This document shows positions 1-8,056 of a DNA stretch of 24,485 nucleotides, one piece after another; the stretch's first letter is position 1; the number at the start of each line of letters is the position of its first letter. The translations under genes were made by a program, and so were the position numbers. Below the pieces are notes generated by a model that saw only the letters and a program-made list of their open reading frames with translations, was not told the origin of the DNA and did not search any database. The stretch is taken from NCBI GenBank assembly GCA_964503455.1, contig CAZCZR010000016.1, positions 1 to 24,485 of the forward strand, in the 5' to 3' direction. The DNA comes from CAZCZR01 sp964503455. Its GTDB lineage: Bacteria; Bacillota; Clostridia; UBA1381.

Positions 1-51
1 ATCTGAAAAAGACTAAGGAATTTAATTTACAATAAAGGAGATTTGAAAAAG

Positions 52-1146
52 ATGAAATTAGGAATAGTAGGACTCCCGAACGTGGGGAAATCCACATTGT
101 TCAACGCCATAACACAGGCGGGCGCGGAATCCGCGAATTACCCCTTCTGCACTATTGAGCCGAATGTGGGCATTGTGGATGTGCCGGATGAGAGGATAGA
201 CACTCTGGCGAAGATGTACAGTCCCAAAAAGGTGACCCGCGCGTATATCGAGTTTGTGGATATAGCAGGACTTGTAAAGGGCGCCTCAAAGGGAGAGGGA
301 CTCGGAAACAAGTTCCTGTCTCACATACGTGAGGTGGACGCGATAGTACACGTGGTGCGCTGCTTTGAGGATTCCAACATAACCCATGTTGAGGGTACTA
401 TAGATCCCATACGCGATATTGACACGATAAATCTGGAGCTGATACTGTCGGATATAGAGATACTCGACCGCCGCATAGAAAGGGCGAAAAAGGCTATGAA
501 GGGCGACAAGTCGCTTGCGGCCGAGGTTGATATGCTTGAACGTTTGAGGGCGCACATGGAGGAAGGGAAGTCGGCGAGGTCATTTGACTTTACCGATGAT
601 GAGCGTGAGATAATAAAGGAAGTGGCGCTTATTTCCATGAAACCGGTCATATATGCTGCCAATGTTGCGGAGGATGACTTTTCCAATGGCATAGAAAACA
701 ACAGATATGTAAACGCGGTAAAGGAATTTGCCGCGGCGGAACATTCGGAGGTAATGCCTGTTTCGGCGAGAATAGAAGAGGAGATCGCCCAGCTTGATTC
801 GGACGAGAAGGCGATGTTTCTTGAGGAGCTTGGAATGAGCGAATCGGGACTGGACAGGCTTATCAAGGCAAGCTATTCGCTTCTCGGACTTATAAGCTTT
901 CTGACGGCGGGCGAACCGGAGGTAAGGGCGTGGACCATAACCAAGGGTACAAAGGCGCCGCAGGCGGCGGGGAAGATACATTCCGATTTCGAGCGCGGCT
1001 TTATACGCGCTGAAGTCGTTGCGTATGACGATCTTATCGCCCAAGGCTCTATGGCTGCGGCAAAGGAAAAAGGACTTGTGCGCTCCGAGGGCAAGGAATA
1101 CGTGATGAAGGACGGAGACGTTGTGCTGTTTCGGTTTAACGTATGA
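52..1146 (+). CDS. ychF: Ribosome-binding ATPase/GTPase YchF (OLA1 family)
   Basis: YchF is a cytoplasmic Obg-family P-loop NTPase that prefers ATP, binds ribosomes and is linked to stress and translation control. The G1 P-loop GLPNVGKST lies at residues 6-14, and the switch region DIAGLVKGASKGEG is intact. The C-terminal TGS-type domain contains APQAAGKIH and ends in the family-typical KDGDV...FRFNV. The protein is 364 aa, against about 363-367 aa for the family, so it is full length. An in-frame TTG at 43 lies only 2 nt from the AAAGGAG at 34-40. The ATG at 52 (spacing 11) gives the conserved MKLGIVG N-terminus and is preferred. It may be cotranscribed with the small gene 131 nt downstream. 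The promoter lies outside the window. The family identification is very secure. Confidence 0.97.
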   Translation: MKLGIVGLPNVGKSTLFNAITQAGAESANYPFCTIEPNVGIVDVPDERIDTLAKMYSPKKVTRAYIEFVDIAGLVKGASKGEGLGNKFLSHIREVDAIVHVVRCFEDSNITHVEGTIDPIRDIDTINLELILSDIEILDRRIERAKKAMKGDKSLAAEVDMLERLRAHMEEGKSARSFDFTDDEREIIKEVALISMKPVIYAANVAEDDFSNGIENNRYVNAVKEFAAAEHSEVMPVSARIEEEIAQLDSDEKAMFLEELGMSESGLDRLIKASYSLLGLISFLTAGEPEVRAWTITKGTKAPQAAGKIHSDFERGFIRAEVVAYDDLIAQGSMAAAKEKGLVRSEGKEYVMKDGDVVLFRFNV

Positions 1147-1277
1147 TGATTCTGCCGCATAAATAAAAAAATCGGGAATATATCTGCCGTAATATGGCAA
1201 TACTCATATATAGAGCGGCGCAAAAACCGTTTGGAAATTTTGTGACGCTCAGAATCGAAAAAGGAGTATTGCTGCCA

Positions 1278-1559
1278 ATGGATAACCAAAAAAGAGCCGT
1301 ACTGCTGAAAAATTTTTCGTCGCCGTATATATGCGAGGCTGTGCTGATAGTGCGCGACTGCGCGGAAAGCAGAGAATGTGACAATGACATTATACGCGAG
1401 GCGGAAAGGATGATAAACGATTATATGGCAGAAGCGTATTTCAATACCGCCATGCCGTCTTACAAGAAGGAGATGCGCGGATCCGCTAAGCTTGTGGCAT
1501 GGATAATGGCGTCGGTAGTGACGGCGCTTGCGCTTACGCTGTTTCTGATATTCAGATAA
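1278..1559 (+). CDS. Small tail-anchored membrane protein, unknown function
   Basis: I do not recognise a family for this 93-aa protein. The N-terminal ~68 residues are soluble and charged, with three Cys (positions 19, 28, 34). One hydrophobic segment at about residues 71-91 (LVAWIMASVVTALALTLFLI) ends two residues before the stop, giving a tail-anchored topology with a cytoplasmic N-terminus. The ATG at 1278 is chosen because AAAGGAG lies 11 nt upstream at 1260-1266. An upstream in-frame ATG at 1194 has no ribosome binding site. It follows ychF on the same strand and ends 18 nt before a strong terminator, so it probably closes the ychF transcript. That it is a gene is moderately supported; its function is unknown. 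Confidence 0.6.
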   Translation: MDNQKRAVLLKNFSSPYICEAVLIVRDCAESRECDNDIIREAERMINDYMAEAYFNTAMPSYKKEMRGSAKLVAWIMASVVTALALTLFLIFR

Positions 1560-1574
1560 AAAAGACATCAAAAG

Positions 1575-1625
1575 AAAAAAAGACCGATGATGCGGCTCAA
1601 AACAGCCGGTGATCATCGGTCTTTT
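1575..1625. terminator. Bidirectional intrinsic terminator between convergent genes
   Basis: Arms AAAAGACCGATGAT (1578-1591) and ATCATCGGTCTTTT (1612-1625) are perfectly complementary over 14 bp. An inner CGGCT/AGCCG stem (1593-1597/1604-1608) lies within the loop. There is a T-run on the + strand and an A-run (1575-1580, hence U-run on the - strand). It sits between the + strand small membrane gene and the end of the - strand rny-ymdB cluster, so it can serve both directions. Confidence 0.9.
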
Positions 1626-1643
1626 GTATTAAGAAATCACTGA

Positions 1644-2459
1644 TTAATCATCATTCGCAGTCTCGGACGGCGCTGCCGTTGCCGGAGTGTTCAGCGGATG
1701 AAGCGATGCCGAAATATATCGGACGAAATCATCGTATTCCGCGCTCAGCGACTCATCGGAGACAAACTCGAACGACAAAGCCGTATCTCCGGTAATGATA
1801 CATTTTTTATAATATGACTTGGAAGCCTGCTCAAGCTGTGTGATATACAGCGTGTCGCTTGCCGAGCCGTATATGACGCGTCCGCCGTTTGCCGAGGCGT
1901 ATTCTTTTAAAAGATCAGCCGCGCTTTTTCCTGCAGGAACGGTTTCCGAGGTGATATACATATGGGCGTCAACGCCGCCCGGCGCCGCCGCCTGAAACAG
2001 CGTTTTCGCATCATCCGCAGCCTCTATTATAAACGCGCTCGGGTAGGAAGCCTCATATCCGTTTTTCTCATCGTAGATAGATGTGACATATGGTTTGATA
2101 CGGTTAGCTTCTTCCGTTGAAAGAGCGGTGTCGAAGCTTGCCTCGGGCTTGGGAGTTGAGGCATTAAGCTCAACCGCGCCGTCGGTATGCTTCCAATCCT
2201 CGTTGAGGTGTCCGGACATATACAGGTACGTTGTCAAAAAGCTCGCCACGACAAGGATTGCGGATATTATAATTATCGCGGCAAGAGCCTTTATATTAAA
2301 TTTTTTTCCGGCGTGAGGATCATCGGAAACTATAGCAATATCCTCGTCAGCAATATCCCCGTTTCCGGTTTCCGCGCCGGCGCTGCGCTGTGATTTGCCG
2401 CAGCGTGAACAGAAACGTGTTCCGTCCTTCAGCTCCTTGCCGCAATACTTACAATACAT
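1644..2459 (-). CDS. Zinc-ribbon single-pass membrane protein, unknown function
   Basis: The 271-aa protein begins with a zinc ribbon (C3-x2-C6 ... C17-x2-C20, as MYCKYCGKEL...FCSRCG). A linker of about 30 residues is followed by one transmembrane helix (about 57-80) and an extracytoplasmic domain of about 190 residues that I cannot assign. The C-terminus is Pro/Ala/Thr-rich. The layout, a cytoplasmic zinc ribbon tethered to an external domain, is common in Clostridia; the roles of such proteins are mostly unknown, and some may be sensors or envelope-associated. The start is 1 nt downstream of the TGA of the upstream stalk/cohesin gene (TGATATG) and has no clear Shine-Dalgarno of its own. Translational coupling is therefore likely, and the two proteins may work together at the cell surface. 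Confidence 0.85.
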   Translation of the reverse strand: MYCKYCGKELKDGTRFCSRCGKSQRSAGAETGNGDIADEDIAIVSDDPHAGKKFNIKALAAIIIISAILVVASFLTTYLYMSGHLNEDWKHTDGAVELNASTPKPEASFDTALSTEEANRIKPYVTSIYDEKNGYEASYPSAFIIEAADDAKTLFQAAAPGGVDAHMYITSETVPAGKSAADLLKEYASANGGRVIYGSASDTLYITQLEQASKSYYKKCIITGDTALSFEFVSDESLSAEYDDFVRYISASLHPLNTPATAAPSETANDD

Positions 2460-2460
2460 A

Positions 2461-3534
2461 TCAGTTGATGTTTATAGGAGTTCTGTCAATCGTGAACTCG
2501 TCGGATGTCCTGAAAGCGGTATCGGTGTACTTATCGCCGCTCTTGGTTTTTATAATGAACATAGTGTCGTTGGAACGGTCGGTCACACGCGATGAAAGCG
2601 TGAATGTACCCGCGCCGCCCGCGATGGATTTGAATTTAAGCTCCATAACGACTCCGTCCTCGGACGCACCGATCTCCGGGTCAAGATATACGTATGTGGT
2701 CTTAAGAGAATCGTCCTTAAAGTTCGGGTTTGAACCGCCGATGTATTTTGAGGAGTCTATGACCTCGCCGTCTGATACGGCGCTCATGCTTACAAATTCA
2801 AAGACGGTATTGTCATAATAAATGCCCGCCGCAACGTTTATAATATGCGGATTGTTTTCCTTGGGCAGATTTTTAAGATTTACATATACGGTGATTTCCT
2901 CGCCCGCCGCTGCAGTTGTTTTGTCCGAGGTTATATACATAACGGGCAGATCGGACGATTCGGGAGCCTGTGTGGGCGATGACGAAGCATCCGTTCCCGA
3001 TGATGAGGTGTCGGTTCCCGATGAAGTTCCTGTTCCGGACGGGGCGGCAGTCGGAGTTTCCTTCTTAAGCGTGGTGATTATGACCTCCTTGGTGGCGTCC
3101 TCATAGGCAACATCGCACTTCAGAGCCTCGCTGATCGCTCTTAAAGGCACCATTGTTCTGTCGTTGATTATCTGCGCGGGGACGTCAAGTGTCACGTTGC
3201 TTTCCTCCGGCGTGTATATGCTGGTCGTAAAGGTTTCAACCTTCATCTGCGCGGAATCTATGGTGATATAGATCCTTATTATATGATCGGAGCTTTCTAT
3301 GTAGACAGTCCTTGTATCAGCGTCCCAGTCTACGGAAGCGCCCATCTGCTCAAATACGGCTCTTGCAGGAACAAGAGTGCGGTCATCTTTTATAACGGGC
3401 TTCTGATCGGGGAAATATACCTCCCGCGAATCAACGAATACCGTAGGGTTTACATCTTCTGCGATAACAGCGGGCGCAGCCTGTGAGAAAGCCATAACGG
3501 CCGCCGCCGCAAATGCTAACAGCTTTTTTTTCAT
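2461..3534 (-). CDS. Secreted protein with stalk (copper-amine-oxidase N-like) and cohesin-like domains
   Basis: The 357-aa product has a clear signal peptide (MKKKLLAFAAAAVMAFS..., likely cleavage after AVIA, residue 25). Two stalk-type repeats follow, covering residues ~30-155 and marked by the signatures DRTLVPARAVFEQMGA (51-66) and DRTMVPLRAISEALK (125-139), as in PF07833-type domains of Clostridia. A Ser/Thr/Pro/Gly-rich linker (160-196) leads to a beta-rich domain (198-350) with cohesin-like features: the opening DKTTAAAGEEITVYVNLKN, then IYYDN..FEFVS and GVVMELKFK. The stalk part probably anchors or self-associates in the envelope. The cohesin-like part may bind a partner, but no dockerin is visible here. 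A strong GGAGGAG lies 6 nt before the ATG, and a consensus promoter sits about 50 nt upstream. It is likely expressed with the zinc-ribbon gene. Confidence 0.85.
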   Translation of the reverse strand: MKKKLLAFAAAAVMAFSQAAPAVIAEDVNPTVFVDSREVYFPDQKPVIKDDRTLVPARAVFEQMGASVDWDADTRTVYIESSDHIIRIYITIDSAQMKVETFTTSIYTPEESNVTLDVPAQIINDRTMVPLRAISEALKCDVAYEDATKEVIITTLKKETPTAAPSGTGTSSGTDTSSSGTDASSSPTQAPESSDLPVMYITSDKTTAAAGEEITVYVNLKNLPKENNPHIINVAAGIYYDNTVFEFVSMSAVSDGEVIDSSKYIGGSNPNFKDDSLKTTYVYLDPEIGASEDGVVMELKFKSIAGGAGTFTLSSRVTDRSNDTMFIIKTKSGDKYTDTAFRTSDEFTIDRTPININ

Positions 3535-3582
3535 TCTTATCTCCTCCTGGATAGTATTGAGTCCTAAAAAATACTCGTATAT

Positions 3583-3611
3583 AGTATAACATACAATTTA
3601 AAAATATACAA
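3583..3611 (-). promoter_or_regulatory. Sigma-A promoter for the stalk/cohesin gene
   Basis: Read on the - strand: -35 TTGTAT (3611-3606), a 17-nt spacer, and -10 TATACT (3588-3583). The transcription start would be about 40 nt upstream of the start codon. It separates this gene pair from the ymdB/M14-like operon, which ends in its own terminator. Confidence 0.7.
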
Positions 3612-3740
3612 GAGAAAATATGCAAAAAAAATAAAAATACCGAAAAAAACGCCGCAAAACGGTATCACGCGCGGTCATGGCATTATCCGAACGGGCAGCA
3701 GCGAGTGGTGCCATGCGAAATATCGGGATTAAAACGCTGC

Positions 3741-3784
3741 AAAAAAATAGGAGCTGTTTAAATAGTCATTTTTAAACAACCCCT
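3741..3784 (-). terminator. Intrinsic terminator of the M14-like gene; copy of a dispersed palindrome
   Basis: On the - strand the arms AGGGGTTGTTTAAA and TTTAAACAGCTCCT (forward 3749-3784) pair over 14 positions, including two G-U wobbles. They are followed by T7 (A-run 3741-3747). The core is nearly identical to the palindrome at 20325-20358. Between this element and the promoter at 3583-3611 lie ~130 nt with no gene, holding an inverted repeat CATGGCA (3676-3682)/TGCCATG (3709-3715) of unknown meaning. Confidence 0.75.
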
Positions 3785-3808
3785 GTTTTTAACATCCCCG
3801 CTTATTCT

Positions 3809-5191
3809 TTAAAGATCGTTATCGGCTATTATCTGCTTGCCCACAGCCATCCAGCCTTCTCTGTGCTTCAGCCACATAAGCTGCAGCTCGGAAAATTTTA
3901 TAGGCTTTTCAAGGTCTGCGCTGCCGAGATTGACAATAAAGCCGCCGACGCCGCCCTTGCCGACATCGTAGGTGGCGGCATCGGAAAGACTTCCCGCACA
4001 TTCTGCAGGCTCCGGATCGGAATTAATATCGTAAAGCGACAGCTCCGCCAAAGCAATGGCCGACTTTGCCGCGGCTACCGAGCCGACGTAGTTCTTATTG
4101 TAGCGGAAGCTTATATTTGAGCCGACGGTTCTGTACTCAATAACGCACTTGAAGTTGTGTTTTGAAAACAAATCCCATACAGCGGATGCTTCGGGAGATG
4201 ACAGAGCCTCGCCCATATATCCGCTGCATGACGGGGACTTTTGCGCCTCGTCCCAGCCGATCTGCACGGGAAAGTTCTTGCTCACGTCAACGCCGTCGGT
4301 GTTGGCTTCCCACTGGTCGAAGTACTTGTAGCGTATATTGGCGCCGTGATTTGCCAGACGGTCGCTTTCATAGATGCGGTCAAGATTGTCCCTGCGGACG
4401 GGATCGGTCACACTGTCCGCGCCGCCAAGCGACAGGCTCAGCCCGTCGGGGTTCATCATAGCCACGATATGGAAGTTCAGCTTATCGAAAACCTCGGAAT
4501 AGGGCATATCGTCATACAGACCGTCCTCCGCATAGTGGGCGTAATATTCGGCCTGCTTCATAAGAAGTATGGAGGTGATGATCTCGCTTCCGCGCTCGCC
4601 TGCTGTGATCAGCACGCTTGCCTCCGCGCCGGTGTTTCCTATTACAAGGTCGTATATATTGCGGCCCTCGGCGGTTTTCCCTATTACGTCATAGGCGGCG
4701 TAATACGGATATTTTTCCGCAAGCTGCTTTATATCCTCCTCATATTCGTCATAGGTGTACGCCTCGCTGTCGGCGTCCACTATCGTAAGATCGGAAAGCT
4801 TGTACTGAAAAGCCGATTTCAGAGCGTATGACGGCAGCCAGCCTTCGCTGTCGGTGCCTATCATGCGCACTTTCATATAGCCGTTCTGCTCCTCGTTGAG
4901 ATATTCCACAATGGAGCCTGAAGCCGCCTTGCACACTTCTTCGGGATCATCCTTGGACGGTTCCTTTTGTACAACCTCAAAAGAATCGGTGTACACGGTG
5001 TACTGCTTGTAATCTTCAGGGACCTGAGTCGCGGCTGCAAGTTCCTCGGAGCGTTTTTGCATATACTCTTCCGTAAGAGAGTTCAGTCTGTCGCGCTGCT
5101 CGGCTTTTCGGTGCAGATATGACGCGCCGCCCGCGCCTCCGGCTATTATGCAGAAAGCTGCCGCCGCCGCTATGATCACCGTTTTGTTCAT
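3809..5191 (-). CDS. Degenerate M14 carboxypeptidase-like protein with SH3-like domain
   Basis: This 460-aa protein has an N-terminal membrane anchor or signal (residues 5-25). A short linker leads to an SH3-like segment (about 63-127, ending GWLPSYAL), then a peptidase family M14 fold (about 145-455). Family landmarks remain: the run from GKTAEGRNIY to MMNPDG (246-250), and WEANTDGVDVSKNFP. In active M14 enzymes the zinc/catalytic set is H-x2-E, N-R, H and E. Here the first His is R200 (E203 kept), the NR pair is S304-K305, the third zinc ligand is R354 (IEYR in place of xxYH) and the general base Glu is N421 (GFIVNLG). It is therefore probably not a working metallopeptidase, though it may still bind peptidoglycan or peptides. 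The reading frame is intact, so it is not simply decayed. The start has AGGAGG 7 nt upstream and overlaps the ymdB stop as ATGA, which implies coupled translation. Confidence 0.85.
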   Translation of the reverse strand: MNKTVIIAAAAAFCIIAGGAGGASYLHRKAEQRDRLNSLTEEYMQKRSEELAAATQVPEDYKQYTVYTDSFEVVQKEPSKDDPEEVCKAASGSIVEYLNEEQNGYMKVRMIGTDSEGWLPSYALKSAFQYKLSDLTIVDADSEAYTYDEYEEDIKQLAEKYPYYAAYDVIGKTAEGRNIYDLVIGNTGAEASVLITAGERGSEIITSILLMKQAEYYAHYAEDGLYDDMPYSEVFDKLNFHIVAMMNPDGLSLSLGGADSVTDPVRRDNLDRIYESDRLANHGANIRYKYFDQWEANTDGVDVSKNFPVQIGWDEAQKSPSCSGYMGEALSSPEASAVWDLFSKHNFKCVIEYRTVGSNISFRYNKNYVGSVAAAKSAIALAELSLYDINSDPEPAECAGSLSDAATYDVGKGGVGGFIVNLGSADLEKPIKFSELQLMWLKHREGWMAVGKQIIADNDL

Positions 5192-5985
5192 TGATGTGCC
5201 TCCTGTCTTATAAACAACCTTTCTATATCAACACAAACGCCTGTGTTTTCGTCAATTTCAAATATCGCTCCGCACAGCTGAGCGCGGCCTGTCGCAACCT
5301 CGAATTTCTGCGGCACGTCATTTAAAAACCTGTTTACGACGCTGCTTCGTTCTCTGCCGAGAACCGAGTATACGGGGCCCGTCATGCCTAAGTCGGTGAT
5401 GTATCCGGAGCCTTTTGGAAGTACCATTTCGTCCGCTGTCTGAACGTGGGTGTGAGTGCCGAACACTGCGGATACCTTTCCGTCAAGATACCAGCCCATT
5501 GCCTGCTTTTCGCTTGTGGCTTCCGCGTGGAAGTCTACAAGTATCACGTCAGCGCCGCGCCTTTCGCGAAGGTAGGCGATTTCTTTGTCCGCTGTGAAAA
5601 ACGGCGACTCGGACGGATTCATAAACGTCCTGCCTATAAGATTTATAACGCCTACTCTGACATCTCCGGCATTTAAGACCATGCTGCCTCTGCCGGGGCA
5701 TTTTCCGGAATAGTTTGCGGGACGGATTATATTATTCTTATGCTCCAAAAGCGCGGCTGCCTCCTTGTACGAGCCCCAGGTGTGATTGCCGAGGGTTATG
5801 CCGGAGATGCCGGCTTCGGTAAGCTCATTATAGGTGCGTGAGGTAATGCCGTTTCCGTGGGCGGCATTTTCGCCGTTGGCGATCACAAGGTCTATGCCCT
5901 TTTCCTCCTTGATTCGGGGGAGATATTCATAGACTATACCGCGTCCGGTTGAGGACACAATATCCCCTATGCACAGTATTTTCAT
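5188..5985 (-). CDS. ymdB: YmdB-type metallophosphoesterase (TIGR00282 family)
   Basis: YmdB is a dinuclear metal phosphodiesterase that hydrolyses cyclic nucleotides in vitro and controls biofilm, motility and late adaptive gene expression in Bacillus. All metal ligands expected from the Bacillus protein are present: D8, E39 (GEN), N67-H68 (GNHTW), H153 (DFHAEATSEK), H178 and H180 (GTHTHVQTAD). The 265 aa match the usual ~264. An in-frame upstream start at 6084 would add 33 residues unlike any family member. The ATG at 5985 gives MKILCIGD and has AGGA 11 nt upstream, so it is chosen. It lies directly downstream of rny, the same neighbour as in Bacillus. It overlaps the M14-like gene by 4 nt. 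Confidence 0.95.
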   Translation of the reverse strand: MKILCIGDIVSSTGRGIVYEYLPRIKEEKGIDLVIANGENAAHGNGITSRTYNELTEAGISGITLGNHTWGSYKEAAALLEHKNNIIRPANYSGKCPGRGSMVLNAGDVRVGVINLIGRTFMNPSESPFFTADKEIAYLRERRGADVILVDFHAEATSEKQAMGWYLDGKVSAVFGTHTHVQTADEMVLPKGSGYITDLGMTGPVYSVLGRERSSVVNRFLNDVPQKFEVATGRAQLCGAIFEIDENTGVCVDIERLFIRQEAHQ

Positions 5986-6037
5986 GGCATAATACATCCT
6001 TTCGTGCCGTATGCCGGCGCTTGCCGGACAACGGGTA

Positions 6038-6139
6038 AAAAACAGAGCTGCGGACAAGCAGGTAGAAGAAGAACTTTGGGGCATATGATACCTTTATCGC
6101 ATCAAAACGCCGCCGCTGTCCACAGCTTGCCGCAGCTCT
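6038..6139 (-). terminator. Long hairpin with U-run between rny and ymdB (terminator or structured RNA)
   Basis: Forward arms AGAGCTGCGG-A-CAAGC (6044-6059) and GCTTGCCGCAGCTCT (6125-6139) form a 15-bp stem with one bulged base, enclosing 65 nt. On the - strand it is followed by T6 (A-run 6038-6043). The enclosed 65 nt are not a simple loop and may fold further. It could be an unusually large terminator for rny, an attenuator for ymdB, or a small RNA. A further CCGGC/GCCGG hairpin lies just before ymdB. Confidence 0.55.
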
Positions 6140-6140
6140 T

Positions 6141-6172
6141 AAAGAGACGGACGGCAAAAACCGCCTTATCTC
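6141..6172 (-). terminator. Weak hairpin 14 nt after rny, possible terminator
   Basis: On the - strand, GAGA-TAA-GGCGG and CCGTC-CG-TCTC pair around a TTTTTG loop (forward 6144-6172), followed by only TTT. The T-run is short, so it may be an RNA-stabilising 3' structure rather than an efficient terminator. Confidence 0.35.
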
Positions 6173-6185
6173 GTTTTAACTATAA

Positions 6186-7745
6186 CTATTTAGCATAGTT
6201 TACCGAACGTGTTTCTCTTATCAGGCTGACCTTGATCTGACCCGGATACTCCAACTCGGTTTCGATCCTTTTGACGATGTCTTTGGCGACAAGCACCATG
6301 GTATCGTCGCTGATGACTTCGGGCTTGACCATGATCCTGATCTCGCGTCCCGCCTGAATGGCGTAGGACTTTTCAACCCCATCGAAGCCGTTTGCAATTT
6401 CTTCAAGCTTTTGCAGACGCTTGATATACGTTTCAAGATTCTCGCGTCTTGCGCCGGGGCGCGCCGCCGAGATAGCATCGGCTGCCTGTACCAGCGAGGC
6501 TATAACGGTTTCCGCTTCTATATCGCCGTGATGAGCGCTTATAGCGTGAATGACTTCTTTGTTCTCGCGGAATTTCTTTGCAATATCGGCGCCTATGGTA
6601 ACATGGGAGCCTTCGATCTCATGATCGACGGCCTTGCCTATATCGTGCAAAAGGCCCGCGCGCTTTGCCAAAGCCACATCGACGCCCAGCTCGCCCGCCA
6701 TTACGCCGGCAAGATGCGATACCTCTATCGAATGTTTCAAAACGTTTTGACCATAGCTTGTTCTGAATTTAAGTTTTCCGAGAAGCTTTATAAGCTCTGG
6801 GTGCAGTCCGTGAACTCCCGTTTCAAAAGTAGCCGATTCGCCCTCCTGCTTGATAACGGCTTCGACTTCCTTGCGGGATTTTTCGACTGTTTCCTCTATA
6901 CGCGCCGGATGGATACGTCCGTCAACGATAAGCTTTTCCAAAGCGACCCTTGCCACCTCGCGGCGTATGGGATCAAAGGAAGATACTATCACGGCCTCAG
7001 GGGTGTCGTCGATAATAAGATCGACGCCCGTAAGCGTTTCAAGAGTGCGGATGTTTCTGCCCTCTCTGCCTATGATTCTGCCTTTCATCTCATCGTTGGG
7101 AAGGTTCACAACGGAAACGGTGGTCTCCGCCACATGATCCGCCGCCACCTTCTGTATGGACATGGCAACTATGTTCTTGGCCTCGCGCTCGGCGGTTTCC
7201 TTAGCCTCGCGCTCAATATCCTTAATCATGACAGCCGCATCATGACGCGTTTGCATCTCGATGTCCTTCAAAAGCTCCGCCTTTGCCTCTTCGCGGGTAA
7301 AGCCTGAGATCTTTTCAAGCTGTTCGGTTTGTTGCTGCTTAATTTCTAATATTTGTTTTTCTTTCTTTTCATTGTCCTTGATTTTCTGGTCAAGGATATG
7401 ATTTTTTCTTTCAAGGGACTCGGATTTTTTGTCAAGGTTGGCTTCCTTTTGATCAAGTCTGCGCTCCTGACGGCTAAGGTCGTTACGCCTGTCCTTCAGT
7501 TCCTTGTCAAATTCGCTCCTGAGTCTTTGGTTTTCTTCTTTAGCCTCGAGCATGAGCTCTCTCTTTTTGGCGGCGGCTGCTTTGTCCGCATCCTCCAAGA
7601 TTATTTTGGCTCTGTCCTCGGCAAGACCCAATTCCGCCTCTGCGATACGTTTTCTGTGTTCCTCGCCTTTTTTGTAGCATATAAAGCTTGAAACGGTACC
7701 CGCTACCGCAAGCAGCGCAATCAGGATAATACTTACCGGATTCAT
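6186..7745 (-). CDS. rny: Ribonuclease Y
   Basis: RNase Y is the membrane-anchored endoribonuclease that initiates mRNA decay in Firmicutes. The domain order is complete: a transmembrane helix (4-23), a long charged coiled coil (about 28-190), a KH domain with the GRIIGREGRNIR loop (222-233), and an HD domain with the catalytic H367-D368 in LLHDIGKA and downstream AHHGD (404-408). Length is 519 aa, against 520 in Bacillus. AGGAGG lies 9 nt before the ATG. The promoter lies about 310-340 nt upstream, leaving an unusually long leader. Its neighbour ymdB is conserved across Firmicutes, and the two are probably partly cotranscribed through the structured gap. Confidence 0.97.
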   Translation of the reverse strand: MNPVSIILIALLAVAGTVSSFICYKKGEEHRKRIAEAELGLAEDRAKIILEDADKAAAAKKRELMLEAKEENQRLRSEFDKELKDRRNDLSRQERRLDQKEANLDKKSESLERKNHILDQKIKDNEKKEKQILEIKQQQTEQLEKISGFTREEAKAELLKDIEMQTRHDAAVMIKDIEREAKETAEREAKNIVAMSIQKVAADHVAETTVSVVNLPNDEMKGRIIGREGRNIRTLETLTGVDLIIDDTPEAVIVSSFDPIRREVARVALEKLIVDGRIHPARIEETVEKSRKEVEAVIKQEGESATFETGVHGLHPELIKLLGKLKFRTSYGQNVLKHSIEVSHLAGVMAGELGVDVALAKRAGLLHDIGKAVDHEIEGSHVTIGADIAKKFRENKEVIHAISAHHGDIEAETVIASLVQAADAISAARPGARRENLETYIKRLQKLEEIANGFDGVEKSYAIQAGREIRIMVKPEVISDDTMVLVAKDIVKRIETELEYPGQIKVSLIRETRSVNYAK

Positions 7746-8050
7746 ATCTAAGCACCTCCTGCTTTTGTGCCGGTTCTACCCGGACACTGATGTGTTTTTT
7801 TGGTGCGCCGTGCGTAAAACACACACGCCCGGCGCCTGTTACGCTGATGCCGGCGGAGGTGACTGTATTAAAGAATAATTATATATGAGCAGGTTCGTTG
7901 TTTTTCATATATAATGCAACCAAAAATACAAGTCACTGTGCAAAAGCACATTGCCGACAGTGTTTAAGATCACATTATCATTTTATGACGGACGCCTGCC
8001 GGCGTCCAAAACTCCTTAAAAAACAATTTTTAAAGAAATAATAAGCATAC
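7746..8050 (-). promoter_or_regulatory. Structured ~300-nt 5' leader of rny
   Basis: No gene is seen here. Three hairpins stand out on the transcribed (-) strand: GGACGCC-4 nt-GGCGTCC (forward 7990-8007, perfect 7 bp), TGTGC-TTTT-GCACA with flanking CAC/GTG (near 7935-7965), and a GCGCC...GGCGC stem near 7805-7835. None has a following U-run, so none is an obvious terminator. A 9-codon ORF starting MKNN (forward ~7889-7906) lacks a ribosome binding site. A leader this long is consistent with post-transcriptional control of rny, for example autoregulatory cleavage, but nothing here matches a riboswitch I recognise. Confidence 0.45.
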
Positions 8051-8056
8051 TCCTAT

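Noticed and set aside
873..1616. 247-codon - strand ORF over the end of ychF and the small gene
   Set aside because: It is antisense, spans the bidirectional terminator and has no recognisable domain.
5986..6084. Upstream in-frame start for ymdB giving 298 residues
   Set aside because: The added 33 residues are absent from the family and run into the structured gap. The MKILCIGD start fits the family and has its own ribosome binding site.
7990..8007. Perfect GGACGCC/GGCGTCC hairpin as a terminator
   Set aside because: There is no U-run after it on either strand. It is described as part of the rny leader instead.
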